64,000 nucleotides of DNA from Agroathelia rolfsii (taxonomy: Eukaryota; Basidiomycota; Agaricomycetes; Amylocorticiales; Amylocorticiaceae), in the NCBI GenBank assembly GCA_018343915.1, contig JABRWF010000007.1:1426001-1490000 (forward strand), written 5' to 3'. Below are positions 44,954 to 57,935 of this stretch, piece after piece; position 1 is the stretch's first letter, and every line of letters begins with the position of its first letter. A program made the position numbers and the translations under genes. The notes beneath the pieces are model-generated. The model was not told where the DNA came from and did no database searches. It saw only the letters and a program-made list of their open reading frames with translations.

Positions 44954-47900
44954 ATGGATGGGCCTGCACCTGTAGAAGAAGACTTCAGCGCCCTCTCGAT
45001 ACAGGATAGACTCTCACACAAAAACTGGAAGGCTCGCGTTCACGCATACGAATCTCTCATCAAAGCCTTCGCCAACTCCGCCTCCGATTCTGACCCCGTC
45101 TTCAAGCCATACATCAGCAATCCCGACCTTCTGAAAAAGATCGCCACAGACAGCAATGCTGTTGCCCAAGAGAAGGGCATAGAATGCCTAGTTTCCCTAG
45201 TCAAGTTCGCTGGAGAAACTGCTGCTAAAACAAGAGAGACAGTTGTACCTGCGCTCGTGGACAAATGTTTCGGATCCGCTAGGGCTGGTACAAAAACACA
45301 AGCAATCGAGCTCACTTTGCAATATGTCGAAGTCGAGAATGGTGGTGCTGGTGTGATTGTGCGTGTTTTTGTTGCTGTCCATGGATAACTTTGCTCAATG
45401 ATTATCTTAGAATGACATCCTACCAGGCTTGGCTGCGAAACAGCCCAAGACTGTTGCAGGAACAGTCGTAGCTCTCCGGGAAATCATCAAGTATCTGTTA
45501 TTTCTTTTTCAAGCTCTCTGATCTCTCATCAAAGCCCTTCAGATTCTATGGACCGACGGTCACACCACCAGCACCCGTATTGAAATCACTTCCTAAAATA
45601 TTTGCTCATTCCGACAAGACGGTCCGCGCAGAAGGAGCGAATCTCGTCCATACATTCTATCAATACATCGGCCCTGCAATTGAACCATGGCTTGCCGATC
45701 TCAAACCAGTACAAGTAAAGGAGCTCAAGGAAGCATTCGAAACCATGGACAAGGATGGTAAGGGAAAGGGTAGTTTAAAACCCGAGAGGATGACTCGTGA
45801 GGCTGCCAGGGCGGCTGAGGCGGCGGGTGCAGACGATGGCGAAGCTGATGCTCCAGCTGCTGAAGAAGGTGTGTTCAGCTACCAAACTAAAATGTGGATA
45901 TATATATATATATACTCATAATATGCAGATCTGGCTGCTCTCGATCCTCGCGCTTCTGCTGAACCTGTCGATATTGTACCCAAGTTCCCTGCCAATTTGC
46001 ATACCAATTTAGCATCATCCAAGTGGAAGGAGCGAAAAGAAGCATTAGATGAGCTCCTCGCACTTATCAACGCAACACCAAGAATCAAGGAAGCTCCCGA
46101 CTACGGCGAGCTCACTAAGACCTTAGCAACCATGATACATAAAGACGCCAACGTCAATTGTGTCATCGTTGCAGCTCAATGCCTCGACGGACTAGCAAAG
46201 GGCATGATGGGCTCTTTCGCTCGTTTTCGAGAAGTCGTTGTGTCTCATATGATGGAGAGGCTCAAGGAACGTAAGACCAATGTCACAGATCCAATCCAAG
46301 CTGCCCTCGATTCGATCTTTACAACTGTCAGTCACTGGACTACGCTTATTTCTCGGTTTCTAAACTTTGTTCACATAGACTACGCTGGCCGATATTATCC
46401 CCGACCTAGTCCCATTCTTCACTCACAAAAACCCGCAAGTCAAAGAGGGCACTCTTAAATTCCTATGTCGCGCACTTTCGACTTCTCCAACACCCGTGCC
46501 TCCCGGGCAGATTAAGACATTAACAGACCCTCTTGCCGTGCTCATGGAAGATGGCTTTGAAGGCGCGCGAAACGAGGCTGCAAACTGCTTGGGCACGCTC
46601 ATGAAGATGGTTGGCGAGCGACCACTGAATGCGTTGATGGACAGTTTAGCCGATGTTCGCAAAGTGAAAGTGAAGGAGGCCGCGGAGAAGGCTACTGTCA
46701 AGAGTAAAGCGGGTGGTGGACCGAAACCCGCTGCATCCAAACCTGCCGCTGCGCCGGCGAAGAAGCCAGCGGCTCCCGCAAAGAAACCTGAGGTGCCGCC
46801 TGCACCGCCAGCAGATGAGCCTTTGATGGAAGATGAGCCACCAAAGAAGCTGGGTAAACCACCCGCTCGATTGCTGGTCAGTTCATTCCATGTCACAATG
46901 AGTTCTTGATGCTAATTTCTTGACTTACCTCATTAGGCAAAAAAGCAACAGCAAGAGGAAGCAGTCGCGGCCCCTGAACCTCCTGCCCCGAGTCAGGAAT
47001 CGACGGGAATGGAGCCTCCAAAGAAGAAACCCCCAGCACGTTTCTTAGTAAGTATCGATGTCAATCTCCTTCGGGACGCACGACATCATCTGACAGATGG
47101 TTTTTCTGTTCTCTAGGCCAAGAAACCTGCAGCAGGCGCTGACGGGGCCGAGGGAGCATCGGGTGGTGGTACAGCTGCTAGCGCGTCCTCTGCTCCCGTT
47201 GTCAAGAAGTTACCACCTGCTGCTGCTGGCAAATCTGCGAAGCCACCACCACCTGCAGCACCTGGTACTTTGGATACGTTTAAGTATAAGCATACACTGG
47301 AAGATGCCGAGGCGCTTGCTGCCGAGCTCTTGCCCACGTCTGTGATGACTGATTTGGGTGACGCCAATTGGAAGACACGATTAGCAGCTTTGGAGGAGCT
47401 TACGACGTGGGCGTCGGAGAATGCCGCACAGGCAGATGCCGAAGTTGTTTTCAGGGCACTGATGAAGAAGGGTGCAGCGGAAAAGAACTTCCAGGTGGGC
47501 TTTGTCTAACTCCATATTGCATTCCCGGATGGACGGGGTTTGACACCCTGATCATAGGTGTCCGCAAAGATGTATGGTATATTCTGCATCATAGCGGAAG
47601 GAAGCCCGAGCTTTGGCCGATCTTCTGTTGCTCTCGCCACCGGACATTTGAGTGAAAAACTGGGCGATATGAAGCTGAAGAAACCGGCCGGTGACGCTCT
47701 AACATTGTTCGCTGAGAAGACATCGCTCCAGTTTGTGCTTAACCAAGGTGCCGTAATAAGGCTATTTCATGTTATGTATTTTTGTTAATAGAAGAGATAG
47801 CTTATGACCCTCTGGGCAAGCAAAAAGCGCCCAAGGTTCTGGCGGACGCAATTTCGTGGATCGATAATGCAGTCACCGAATTCGGTATCGCTGGATTGTC

Positions 47901-50900
47901 GTTGCGGAACTTGGTCGAGTTTTTGAAGACTGGTTTGAAGAATTCCAATGCAACTGTTCGAACGAGCGCTACCAAAGCCACTGTAACTATCAAGCTCTTT
48001 GCTGGATCAAGTGAGTTTTAATACCCGCTTAGTATTGATTAGTTGCTTAACCAACCTACTCAATCCAGGTATCAAAGATCTTCTCGAGGATCTAAATCCA
48101 CAGCTCTTGAACACGATCATGAGCGAATTTGATAAGGTCGAGGGTAAACCCGCACCGGAGCCTACTCGAGTGTCAGTTGACGTGGAGGCTATGGCTGCTT
48201 CAAACACCGTCAAAGGTGGCAAGAGTGCAGGAGCTGCTGATGCTCTGGATGATCTGTTCCCCAGAGTCGAGCTCGACGGGCTTCTTAAGGGCACCACAAT
48301 CCTTGCGGATGCAAAGAGTGAGGCATGGAAGACAAAGAAGGAAGCTTTGGAGACCTTGCAAGCGATCCTTGATCAAGGAGCAAACAAACGCCTGAAGCCT
48401 ACTATGGGTGAAATCTCTGATGTTTTGAAGGCGCGCGTAGTAGATACGAACAAGGCTGTGCAAACGCTTGCGCTGGACATCGTCGCGCGTGTTGCAACGG
48501 GAATGGGCAAACCATTCGAAAAGTATAGCCGACTATACGCTCTACCTATAGCGACGGTGTTATCAGACCAGAAGGCGCCGATCCGCGCATCTGCGATTCA
48601 AACTTTGACTGCTATTGCTACTGCTTGTGAAGGTGTCGATTCTCTAGTTTCTGGGTTCCAGAAAGCTCTGGAGACACCTAATCCTCTGCAACGAGCGTCG
48701 CTACTAGGCTGGTTAGCCTCGTGGTTTGCTGATCATCCCATGTCATCTAGCCTGGACTTGCGAGCCTGGATATCGCCGATTATTGGCTGTCTTGAGGACC
48801 GGAGTGGCGATGTTCGCAAAGCTGCGACATCAATGTTACCCTACTTGATTGCAAGCTGTGGATTCGACTTCCTGATGCAGCAGACCAATTCGCTCAAGCC
48901 CGCGTCTCGAAAGACCGTCGTTCCTCTTATTGAAGCGGCCCGTGGCTCAGCACCTGCTTCTGCTGCTATATCGGCTGCTCCCACCCCCACTGCACCTGCT
49001 TCCAAGACAGCTGCAAAGCCACCTCCAATTTCAGCTGCCCCTCCTGCCTCAACAAGTCCGCCGCCAGCCTCCCCCACCGCTTCAGCTGCACCCGCTGCTG
49101 CTTCCAAGGCTGCAGGGCCGAATAAACCTGCGGGTGTTCGGCGCAAACTACCATTGGGCACCATTCCTCGCCCAGATTCCCGCTCGGAAGCTCCTGAAGC
49201 GGCATCTGCGTCAACCACAGCTAGGTTGCCTGTAAAGTCTACTGTTGGAAGTCTGAGGCGACCTTCTACTGCATTTGCGCCGGCAAGCAAAGCGAGTGCC
49301 CCTGCTGTTGCACCCTCTGTGTCAACGCCCTTCACGACGATGAACGTAGATGCCAAGAGAGTGCGTCTGGGTAAAGATGTGACAAAATGGATTAACGAGG
49401 CTGGTACCACACGCAAGGACCTCGCAGACGCGCTTCAGCATCAAATGGAGCCCAATGCATCACGGGAATTGGTTGCTCAGCTATTCAGTCATGATCACAA
49501 CGCAGTTAACGATCACATTGCAGGCCTTTCAGCGATGTACGATTTTTACTTGGCAGCCGCTGCAGGTGACGACAAGTACGGGTCTGTCGATGACGTCCAG
49601 GCCATTTGTCTTGCTAACTTCGATCTACCGTTGAAATACGTCTCCATCAAAGCACACGAACCGCAATCGAATCTCGTAACGAGATGTCTCGATATGGTTG
49701 ATGCTGTAGTATCGTTTTTGCGCAGCGTGAATTACTCACTAAGTGATCCTGAAGCGACTTGCTGGATTCCTACCCTTACTTTCAAGGTTTGTTGTAACAC
49801 TCTTTCATGCCCTCTGAAACCATTTCATACTCAACAGTGTCTTACTTAGCTTGGTGATGCTCGAGAACCTGTGCGTGCTAGAGTACAGCAGATCGTCCAA
49901 ACACTGCCCAAGATCTACGCATACAGTCGCGTCTTTCAAATCCTACTCGATCACGGCTCAAAATCAAAGGTTGCTAAAACACGACAGGGTGCCTTGGATG
50001 AGATGGGTGGGTTACTTAAGCGCTCTGGGATGGATACCTGCGATCCGGCCAGAGCCTTCCCTGTGATAGCATCGATGATTGGAGACAAGGATCCAGCAGT
50101 CCGTAAATCTGCTCTTACGGTTCTCAGGTATGGTGTCACTCAAACTCCTGCTGATAGATGCGCTAACCTATCCTCTCCTTGAAGCGAGGGTTATACATAC
50201 ATAGGCGAAAAGATCTGGAGTTACGTCGGGCCGCTCTCTCCGAAAGACAAAACACAATTGGAAGAACGTCTACGACGTGTAGCGGGGCCGAGTACATTAG
50301 AAAAACACGAGCCTCCGTCCGCAATCGCAAGGCTAGGCGCCAATGGCGCTCGACCAGCATCTCCGATGACAAATGGCCGTGCAGGTCTTGGTCAAGTCCC
50401 GAGCAGCCCACCTGCGGTCACCTCGCGATTAGCCCAACCAGGGTCTCCCGTTCGCAATGCACAGGCTCTCACGTCAAACAATCGACCATCATCACCTCTT
50501 CGACAACCTCGCCTTCCTACCGTTTCTCAGCACTTGGGATCGTCGCATGGACCTAGTGCAAGTCATTTGCCTGGGCCGAGCCACACTGGCATTGCTTCTC
50601 CTTTCACCAGCAATCGACCAAAAAGCATGTTGCCTTCTAGGTTGGGTCCACCAAGGGCAAAATTCGCATACCCCGGAAGGCCCACACATCAACCCGAAGA
50701 GCCGAGGACGCATGAGGTGCTCCATCAGACCTACGAGGACGAGGACAGACCCGAGGAGGCGCATGAGCCGCCGACACCTGACCTTCAAAACTCCGACTTG
50801 GATGAGACTGGCGATATCACGATCACCATCTCGAGCATCCTCAGCAATGATCCCAATCGTAGTGTGGACGCTCTAAAAAAGATTCAAGGCATCCTCGCCA

Positions 50901-52484
50901 TCTCTCCTGATGATGGACCTTCGTCTCAGCTATATCGAGAACTTGCCGAGCATACCGAGGGTCTCATTGAGACCATCACGTTGCAAATGGCTCATGTGTT
51001 TGATCGGCCTGATGACTTGATAAAGGATGAAAACTGGCGGCTTGCCAAGCATCTCATACAAACTCTGAACACGTTCTGTGATCATGCATTCTTGGCGGAA
51101 TCGCTCACTGTTAACATCCTTACTTCTTTGCTCGAAGAGCTGACCTTGAGACTGCTCGAGACGGATGATAGCCCAACGCCGAAGATCAAGGACCTCTCAC
51201 GGTTTATCAACATGATCATATTGCGATTGTTTGCTAAGGGAAGGCGAATGTCGATCTTCCGGTGAGACCAGGAATTTCACTTCTATTTTTTTTTTTTTTT
51301 TTTTAAGAAAAAAAAATTGACATTGTTTATTTCAGCGCTCTCTTTGCTTTGCTGTTGCAAATAGTCAAGCCTTTCCCTGCAAATGGAACATTGCCAGACT
51401 CGACGGAGGCCAAAGTTGCCGAGCTCGTGCTCAAGTGCATCTGGAAGTTGGCACGAAATATTCCAGAAGATCTCAATAAGCTATCTTTGGATCCTGTAGA
51501 GCTGTTCCCGGCAGTAGAACATTTCCTGCAATCTGTTCCTCCCAACGAATGGCGAGCGCGTGCGAGCAACAAGGTCCCGTGTGGTGACATGCCTCTGCGT
51601 ACTATCAAGGTTATCATTCAACATGTAGTTGGTAAGGTTGAAGTAGGTTGCGTTGTTTGTTCCCTGTTGACTTTTCTACAGCCCACTATGGCGATGAAAC
51701 GTATGATCTTCTGTCGACTTCTTTTGACGACCCCTCGGCCACGATCGTGTACCCTTACGTCTATCGTATACTCAATACTAATAGCACGAAGAGCCCAGCG
51801 GACCTCGGCGACAAAAGGTTCGATATTGCACAGGATAGCAGACCCGGCTCGACTCTATCAGACCGTCCCGGCTCGCCGGTCTCCTCTTCGGGTGCATCTT
51901 TGAGTCATCATCGATCCTCTCCCGGCCATAGGGCAACGCAGAGTGTATCCTCATTCAACGGCAGCGGCCCTTTCTCCCCGCACACGGAAGAAGATGATCC
52001 CGAAACTCAACTGCTTGCTATTATAGGCCACATCTCTAGCGAAACCACGGGTGCGATGCACAAGGAAGGCATTACGGAGCTCCACCAGTTCTTGAAGCAG
52101 TATCCGCACAAGCGACCGCGCGTGGAAAAATTGCTCGAGTCTACGGGGCCAGCATTCCGAAAGTATATCAACCGCGCACTAGCCAGCCGTGCGGCCGAGG
52201 ACGAAGAGAGGAACGCAGCCGTAGCTGTCACACTATCTAGTCAGTTACCTTGATTGATTGGTCTGGGGTTCTCATCATTCATTTACTTTGCCTTTAATGC
52301 AGAACTCGAATCTCGTGCCAATGTGCCAAGCTCACCTCAGAGCGGGCATTCTGAGCCAGTACCTCACTCTCCGCGACGAGAGACCTCGACGATAAACCAA
52401 GATAAGCTATCGCGGCTTCATGACATCTTTCAGTATAGATCGAGTACCGCTAGTAATGCCTCTGGTGGTGCAGGAAGCCGATGA
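44954..52484 (+). CDS. STU2: XMAP215/Stu2/Alp14 microtubule polymerase with about five TOG segments
   Basis: The start is ATG 44954 (MDGPAPVEEDFSALSIQDRL). TOG1 is NWKARVHAYESLIKAF to TPPAPVLKSLPKIFAH. TOG2 starts SSKWKERKEALDELLALI. A Lys/Pro linker follows. TOG3 starts DANWKTRLAALEELTTWA, TOG4 SEAWKTKKEALETLQAIL, and TOG5 spans KDVTKWINEAG to AVRKSALTVL. The tail includes ILSNDPNRSVDALKKIQGIL and IKDLSRFINMIILRLFAKG, which resemble the CKAP5 C-terminal helical domain, then a Ser-rich end GAGSR. About 2,200 residues, nearer to human CKAP5 (about 2,030) than to ascomycete Stu2/Alp14 (about 800-900, two TOGs). Many introns occur, one with T19/A9 tracts. The protein adds tubulin at microtubule plus ends. 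Exon number is about 16-18. Confidence 0.88.
46730..47160 (+). repeat. duplicated Lys/Pro linker exons in XMAP215
   Basis: In the linker after TOG2, the motif EPPKKLGKPPARLL-intron-AKK is followed about 35 residues later by EPPKKKPPARFL-intron-AKKPAA. Each copy ends at an intron whose next exon starts AKK. This looks like duplication of a small symmetrical exon (intron phase 0 at both ends) within a disordered, microtubule-binding linker. Confidence 0.55.
51286..51316 (+). repeat. T19 and A9 tracts in an XMAP215 intron
   Basis: A run of 19 T followed by AAG and 9 A fills most of one intron. The two runs could base-pair in the transcript. The tract lengths are prone to sequencing variation. 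Confidence 0.85.
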
Positions 52485-52799
52485 TTTCTATACCCACCCA
52501 TGTTCATGTTCATTCTTAAGTTGATATTATGATGGTTGTAATTATGTGTAGTGAATATATAAGTCATTAGAGACTCATGCTGGCATCACATGCGATGATT
52601 GTCGTCTGAGATAGGCATCGAAGTTGCCGTAGCTAGTGGGGATTGGGGTTGATGTCATCATGGATGAGTCATGTGTCCTAGCTCAATATCGCTGCTAAAT
52701 GAATGTTTTCTGAGGTCACTTTCCGGCCTCTTACCTTCATCACAACCACGCGCAGGCGCTCACATACCCTCTCATCTGCTTTCAATTTTTGCATGCATC
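52485..52799. other. short intergenic region before the acyltransferase gene
   Basis: A spacer between two plus-strand genes. It contains 3' sequence of the XMAP215 gene and the acyltransferase promoter. No distinct motif was seen. Confidence 0.4.
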
Positions 52800-55737
52800 A
52801 TGACCATCCAAGGCGAACGAAAACTCATCTATGAGACTGCGCTCTTCTTCTGGCGGATTGTTGTCCAAATCTTCTTCCGAGAAATACGTCCTCGCGGTGC
52901 CTTCAACATTCCCTCACAAGGCCCCGTCATTTTTGTTGCTGCTCCGCATTCTAACCAGGTTAGTTGTCTTCCCATATATGCTTCCCGCCAAATCCTAACT
53001 GTAGACTTAAAGTTTCTCGATCCTCTGCTCCTCGCCCAAGAAGTATGGAAAGAACGTCGACGAACAGTACAATTCCTCGCTGCTGCAAAAAGCATGAAAA
53101 GGAAATACGTTGGGTTTTTGATTCGCCTCATGTCCAGTAGTACGTGGTCTGGACAAGCTACAGAGAAGATACTGTCTTTGCTGATGATTTTTCTTGCTTT
53201 CTGTTAGTACCCGTCGCGCGTGCTGCAGATGATGCAAAACCCGGAAAAGGTCGAATCAGGCTGTCGGAAGATGACCCATGTGTTGTTCTTGGAGAGGGCA
53301 CTTCGTTTACTACCGATTTCACTCCCAAGATGCAGATAATGCTGCCAAAGTCCGTTGGGTCTGCGGTGGCCGAAGTCGTTGAAATCATTTCGGATACAGA
53401 ACTCAAGATCAAGCGTGAATTTGGAGGTGAAAGCGGAAAAGGTACCACCAAGATCAAAGAAAAGCTCGCAGAACTCCAGGCGCAAGGTACAAATGGGCTC
53501 GAGTACAAGAAACTGCCTTACGTGGACCAGCAAGAAATGTACCGTCATGTCTATTCCTGCCTTAGGGATGGTGGTGCCATCGGCATTTTTCCGGAAGGTA
53601 TGTCTACCTTTGCATATCTATCCTGACCTCTTTCTTAATTTTCTACAGGCGGCAGTCATGATAGGACGGATCTACTTCCATTGAAAGCTGGTGTTTCCAT
53701 GATGGCGCTCGGAGCCATGGCGAATGATCCTACGGTTAAAGTCAAAATAGTTCCTGTTGGGCTGTCGTACTTCCATGCACATCGCTTCCGTTCCCGTGGT
53801 GTCGTTGAATTTGGGGCTGCGATGGATGTTCCACAAAGATATGTGGACATGTTCAAGCAAGGTGGACAGCAGAAACGTGAAGCAGTTGCAAAGTTCCTTG
53901 ACCTGATATATAATGGTCTGAAGACTGTCACCGTGCGAGCGCCGGACTATGATACGTTGATGGTAAGAACCCTCTATCATTAGAGAGAGTTTCACAACTC
54001 ATCCTACCTGTGTTAGTTGATCCAAGCCGTCCGCCGCCTCTACCGTACTCCCGATCAACATCTATCTCTGGGACAAGTCGTGGAACTCAATCGACGCCTA
54101 TTGGAGGGTTACACTCATTTCAAGGACGAACCACGGGTTCAGGCGCTTCGAGAGAATGTCTTGAAATATAACCGAAAACTTAGAGATCTTGGACTTCGGG
54201 ATCATCAGGTGACATTCACGTTATGATAGCTCTTTCCTACTGGTCTCATATGACTGCAGGTTCCAAGAGCCCAAAAAGCCAGTTGGAAAACCCTGGGTCT
54301 TCTTGTCTATCGTGTTGGCCTTTTGCTGGTCTGGACCATTCTGGCCCTGCCGGGCACGATTCTTAACGGGCCAATGTTTATCCTCGCCGCCGTCATCTCG
54401 AGGAAGAAAGCAAAGGGTAAGCTTCAATCACACTATTGACCATATCAAGTACTGATGAAATCAATCACAGAGGCTCTTGCGGCGTCCGTCGTCAAGGTCG
54501 CCGCTAAGGATGTCATCGGGACATGGAAAGTACTGATTTCGCTTGGTGTCGCCCCATTATTATACGGATTCTATGCATTCCTAGCAACCCTTCTGGCGAT
54601 CGAAGCTGGCGCATCCTTGAAATGGAGAATATGGACACCCTGCCTTGTTATCCTTGCACTTCCATTCATGAATTACGCGGCACTCAAGTTTGGAGAGGCT
54701 GGCTTTGACGTGCTAAAGTGTGTTCTCTTAATCGATCATACAGAATCCAACTGGCTTATTTATATTACTCATAGATCACTCCCTCCCCTTATTGTTGCGC
54801 TACTTCCCGGCCAGTCTAATTCGTTGGAGAAGTTGAAGGCTATGCGTGTTGAACTTTCGAATGAGGTTGTTAGTCTGATCAATGAATACGGTCCCCAACT
54901 ATATGATGATTTCGAAGAGGTATGTGATGCTTGAGTAGGGGATTGTGTTGTTCAGTTTTCGAACTCGCATATTTTCGATTTTAGTGGCGCATGGTTGCCC
55001 CATCCGCGAGCGTGCCTGCGTCTGGCGGTAGATCTGGCATTTGGAGACGCAAGACCAGCAATGGCACCATCGACGCTCAGGGCAATCTCTTGATCCATCC
55101 CATGGTAAGAGTCATAATACCTTTTGGAACTTCGGCACTGAAATTTCTCCCTCGTCCCTGTCCCTGTCCCTGTCTCTGTCTAGGCCTGGCTAGACGAGAG
55201 ATTGTTCGGCTGGAGCCACAGTGCCAAGCTCGGCCGGAGTGCCTGGAGCGGCAATGTCCCTAGCCGCGATATTAGTGCTATGGCCACCCCAGAGGTATCC
55301 GATGACGGAGAAGACACGGGTGATTATGATGATGTTATTGGCTGGATCCCGACTCATGGTAGCAGTACGCATGGTGGCGGTGACCTGCTGGGGCAGCCAA
55401 GTCATCAGGGCAAGTCGAGGAGTCGTAATGGGTCTTGGGCTGATTTGCAACGGCTCCGACATGCTGGTGGTACAGGTGTGTGTTATTATCATTGCTGTCT
55501 CTCTCTATGGGAGAAAAAGAACAGGCAAGCTCAATGCTGTTTTTTTTTTTTTTTTTTATAACGCCAGACGGGCATCTTTATTCTACACCACATCAACGCA
55601 AGCCCAGTCTGAGCGACAGTGTTCATGTCGACAGGATTGCAGCTGAAGACCAGGAAAAAGCATTCACGGATGCCACACACCACATCAACGCAGAGATCAA
55701 GCAGAGGAAGGCGCTGAGCAAGGATCAGGCGGACTAG
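52800..55737 (+). CDS. SCT1: glycerol-3-phosphate / dihydroxyacetone-phosphate acyltransferase (Sct1/Gpt2)
   Basis: The start is ATG 52800 (MTIQGERKLIYETALFFW). The acyltransferase blocks are present: the histidine block APHSNQ-FLDP, split by the first intron, FLAAAKSMKRK, the FPEGGSHDRTDLLPLKAG block (glycerol-phosphate binding), and VPVGLSYFHAHRFRSRGVVEFG. Two paired membrane regions follow (LGLLVYRVGLLLVWTILALPG and LISLGVAPLLYGFYAFLATLL). The C-terminus is Ser-rich (DDGEDTGDYDDVIG) with HINAEIKQRKALS. It has many small exons; the last intron contains a T17 tract at 55541-55557. The enzyme makes lysophosphatidic acid for phospholipid and triacylglycerol synthesis in the ER. About 780 residues matches Sct1/Gpt2. 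Confidence 0.92.
55541..55557 (+). repeat. T17 homopolymer in acyltransferase intron
   Basis: It lies in the intron that joins GGTD to GHLYSTP, ahead of a GCCAG acceptor, and acts as an overlong polypyrimidine tract. Confidence 0.85.
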
Positions 55738-55975
55738 ACTTTTTCCTATCTCTTTTTCAGAAACTTTTGGTAGTGATACAGATGGTGACACCCCCCCCTC
55801 CCCCCTCTCACTCTACTTGTTTTGTATTATGGTGAATAATTGTGGACTTGATACGATACTTATATTTGATCTTATACTCTGCTGAATTTTCAATGAACAG
55901 TCATGATGCCACATACATTGACACAGAAAGATATTTTTTGCGGGTCTATTTTGACACGTCGAGCACGCGCTATCA

Positions 55976-57935
55976 CTATAATTCGAGAGGCTTGCCGATG
56001 GTCAGGTTCTCGACCCCGGTCTCCGTGATCCTGCATAATAATAAAAGCTCAATTAGGTATGAATGATGGGCCGACAGGGAAAAGATAATTACAATAGAGT
56101 CTCCTCGAACTGGGCGCTCTTCCTGCCGTCCTCGGTGGTGGCCGTCCAGTTGTCGGGCCAATGCACGTCGCCCCAGTTTGTGCCAAGGTTGAGCATCTGT
56201 CAAACGGCATGATTAAATTGTTTCCGATGAATTCAAATAAAGAACATACAGGTTCGATCGTAAAGCACTATTCCCAAGTAGATGATTAGTCGATGTAGAC
56301 AGGGATATCAGGGGCACGAGAGACAACTAACCATTCCGGGCTTCATTGTCCCAATAGCCTTGTTCTTAGCATAATGTGGGATATTTGGGGAAGTATGGAA
56401 AAGGTCGTTGACACCATGGCCAGTATATGTTCTGACAACAGCACAGCCGTTTTGCCTTGCTACCGGTTCACTTTATTTATTTGCTTTTTGAGTTTTTCCG
56501 TATATGTCTCGATAGAAAAACCATACATTGCTTTGCCGAGATCGCGGAATAGAGCACCAGGTTTACAGAGCTTAATGGCCTCGTCTAAGGATTGTCGGCA
56601 AGTGCGAATGAGCTTTTTATCCTCTTCGCTGATCTTGCCCACGGGATATGTCTCATTAAGATCTGCATGGAAGCCTAAATAACCAATCTTTGGATCAGTG
56701 ATAATGACCATGATTGACGGGGTTGGGATTGTATATCGCACCGTCATAATAAACCGAGATATCTACGCAGTTCAATTAGTTTCAACATCTTTGGGGATGA
56801 TGGAAATATAATGGAGACCTAGATTGATTATATCGCCCTCTTGAAGTTTGCGCTGGTCCGGAATACCGTGACAAATCACTTCATTGACCGATCTAATATA
56901 AGAGGTTAACATGCACTCAGGCTGGATTGAGGATCCTTTCAATTACTCACGTGCAAACAGATTTCGGGAAGCCACGGTAGTTCAGAGGCGAGGGATAAGC
57001 ACCGCGCTCGATGGTGGCATTGTGCACGATTTCGTCTAGAGCATCTGTCGTAATGCCAGGACGAATGTGCGAAGCAGTAAGATCAAGAATTTCTCGACCC
57101 ATCTAATATGCCATAATCATAGTTGCCAGTAAGGCTTCACAATCCGTCAAAAATATAAATAAACATGAGATCAGGACTCACACGACAGACAACCCTCATC
57201 TTCTCTTGTTCCTCTTTACTCAATATACGCGGGGGCTGGCCGGCCAATCTACGCTCAGATCTTGGTTCTCCTACGATATAGGAGCAGAGAAAAAGGGAAG
57301 ATGATTAATCATGCTGAAAACTCACATCGTCCAGTTGACCTGACGAAAGAAGCGCTTAAACATACCGTCATCAGCATAATCCGGCCGTGGGATGTGTGCT
57401 GGCACTTGACGTTTTGGGGAAAGCGGGTATATCGGTCGTAGAGACCCAGTGTAGCTGTAATTGGGAAACGGAATGTATGTTCCCTCTGATTCATCAAAAA
57501 AAAATCAAGCATTGTACATCATATAATATTTCTTGACTGATCTGTGCTTACCCTCTAGCCTGGTTCCTTGAGACGAGGGTCCCTTGGCAAGATCATGCAC
57601 AATTTTGTGCGTTTTCTGTAGTAGGAGACATTACGATCCATGCGCCAGTTCTAATGTCACTTTACACACCCCTATTGAAATCGTCAGTTATAGTAAACTA
57701 GATTGACTTTTATGGCATACAATTAGCCTTGAAGCATTCCTGGCCACAAAAGAACGAGCCTCTGATCCCGAGCCTGAAAAACCAATCCAATAATGACAAT
57801 AAAAATCAATAAAGGATTGTTCCCAGAGAAAGCCAAGATCCGGACAGACTTGCTGCATGTAGGACATTCAAGACGAGAGACGGGGTTACCGTTAATGCAG
57901 TTGGAGCTCTGGCACTGTACTTCTGCGGCACTCAT
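55976..57935 (-). CDS. MAP1: methionine aminopeptidase 1
   Basis: The start is ATG 57935 ([19 protein letters not shown]). The N-terminal zinc-finger region has Cys pairs CQSSNC, ECPTC and a following CGQEC, as in Map1 but not Map2. The catalytic M24A domain includes [28 protein letters not shown] (His ligand), [20 protein letters not shown] (Asp ligands), FTIEPM (Glu) and [12 protein letters not shown]. The linking part [20 protein letters not shown] fits the family. The enzyme removes the initiator Met co-translationally at the ribosome. The gene has about ten short exons. It is convergent with the acyltransferase gene, the stops being 238 bases apart. Length about 390 residues. Confidence 0.93.

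Noticed and set aside
48841..49416. 191-codon minus-strand ORF with Ala/Gly-rich protein
   Set aside because: Antisense shadow of the Ala/Pro-rich TOG4-TOG5 linker of XMAP215.
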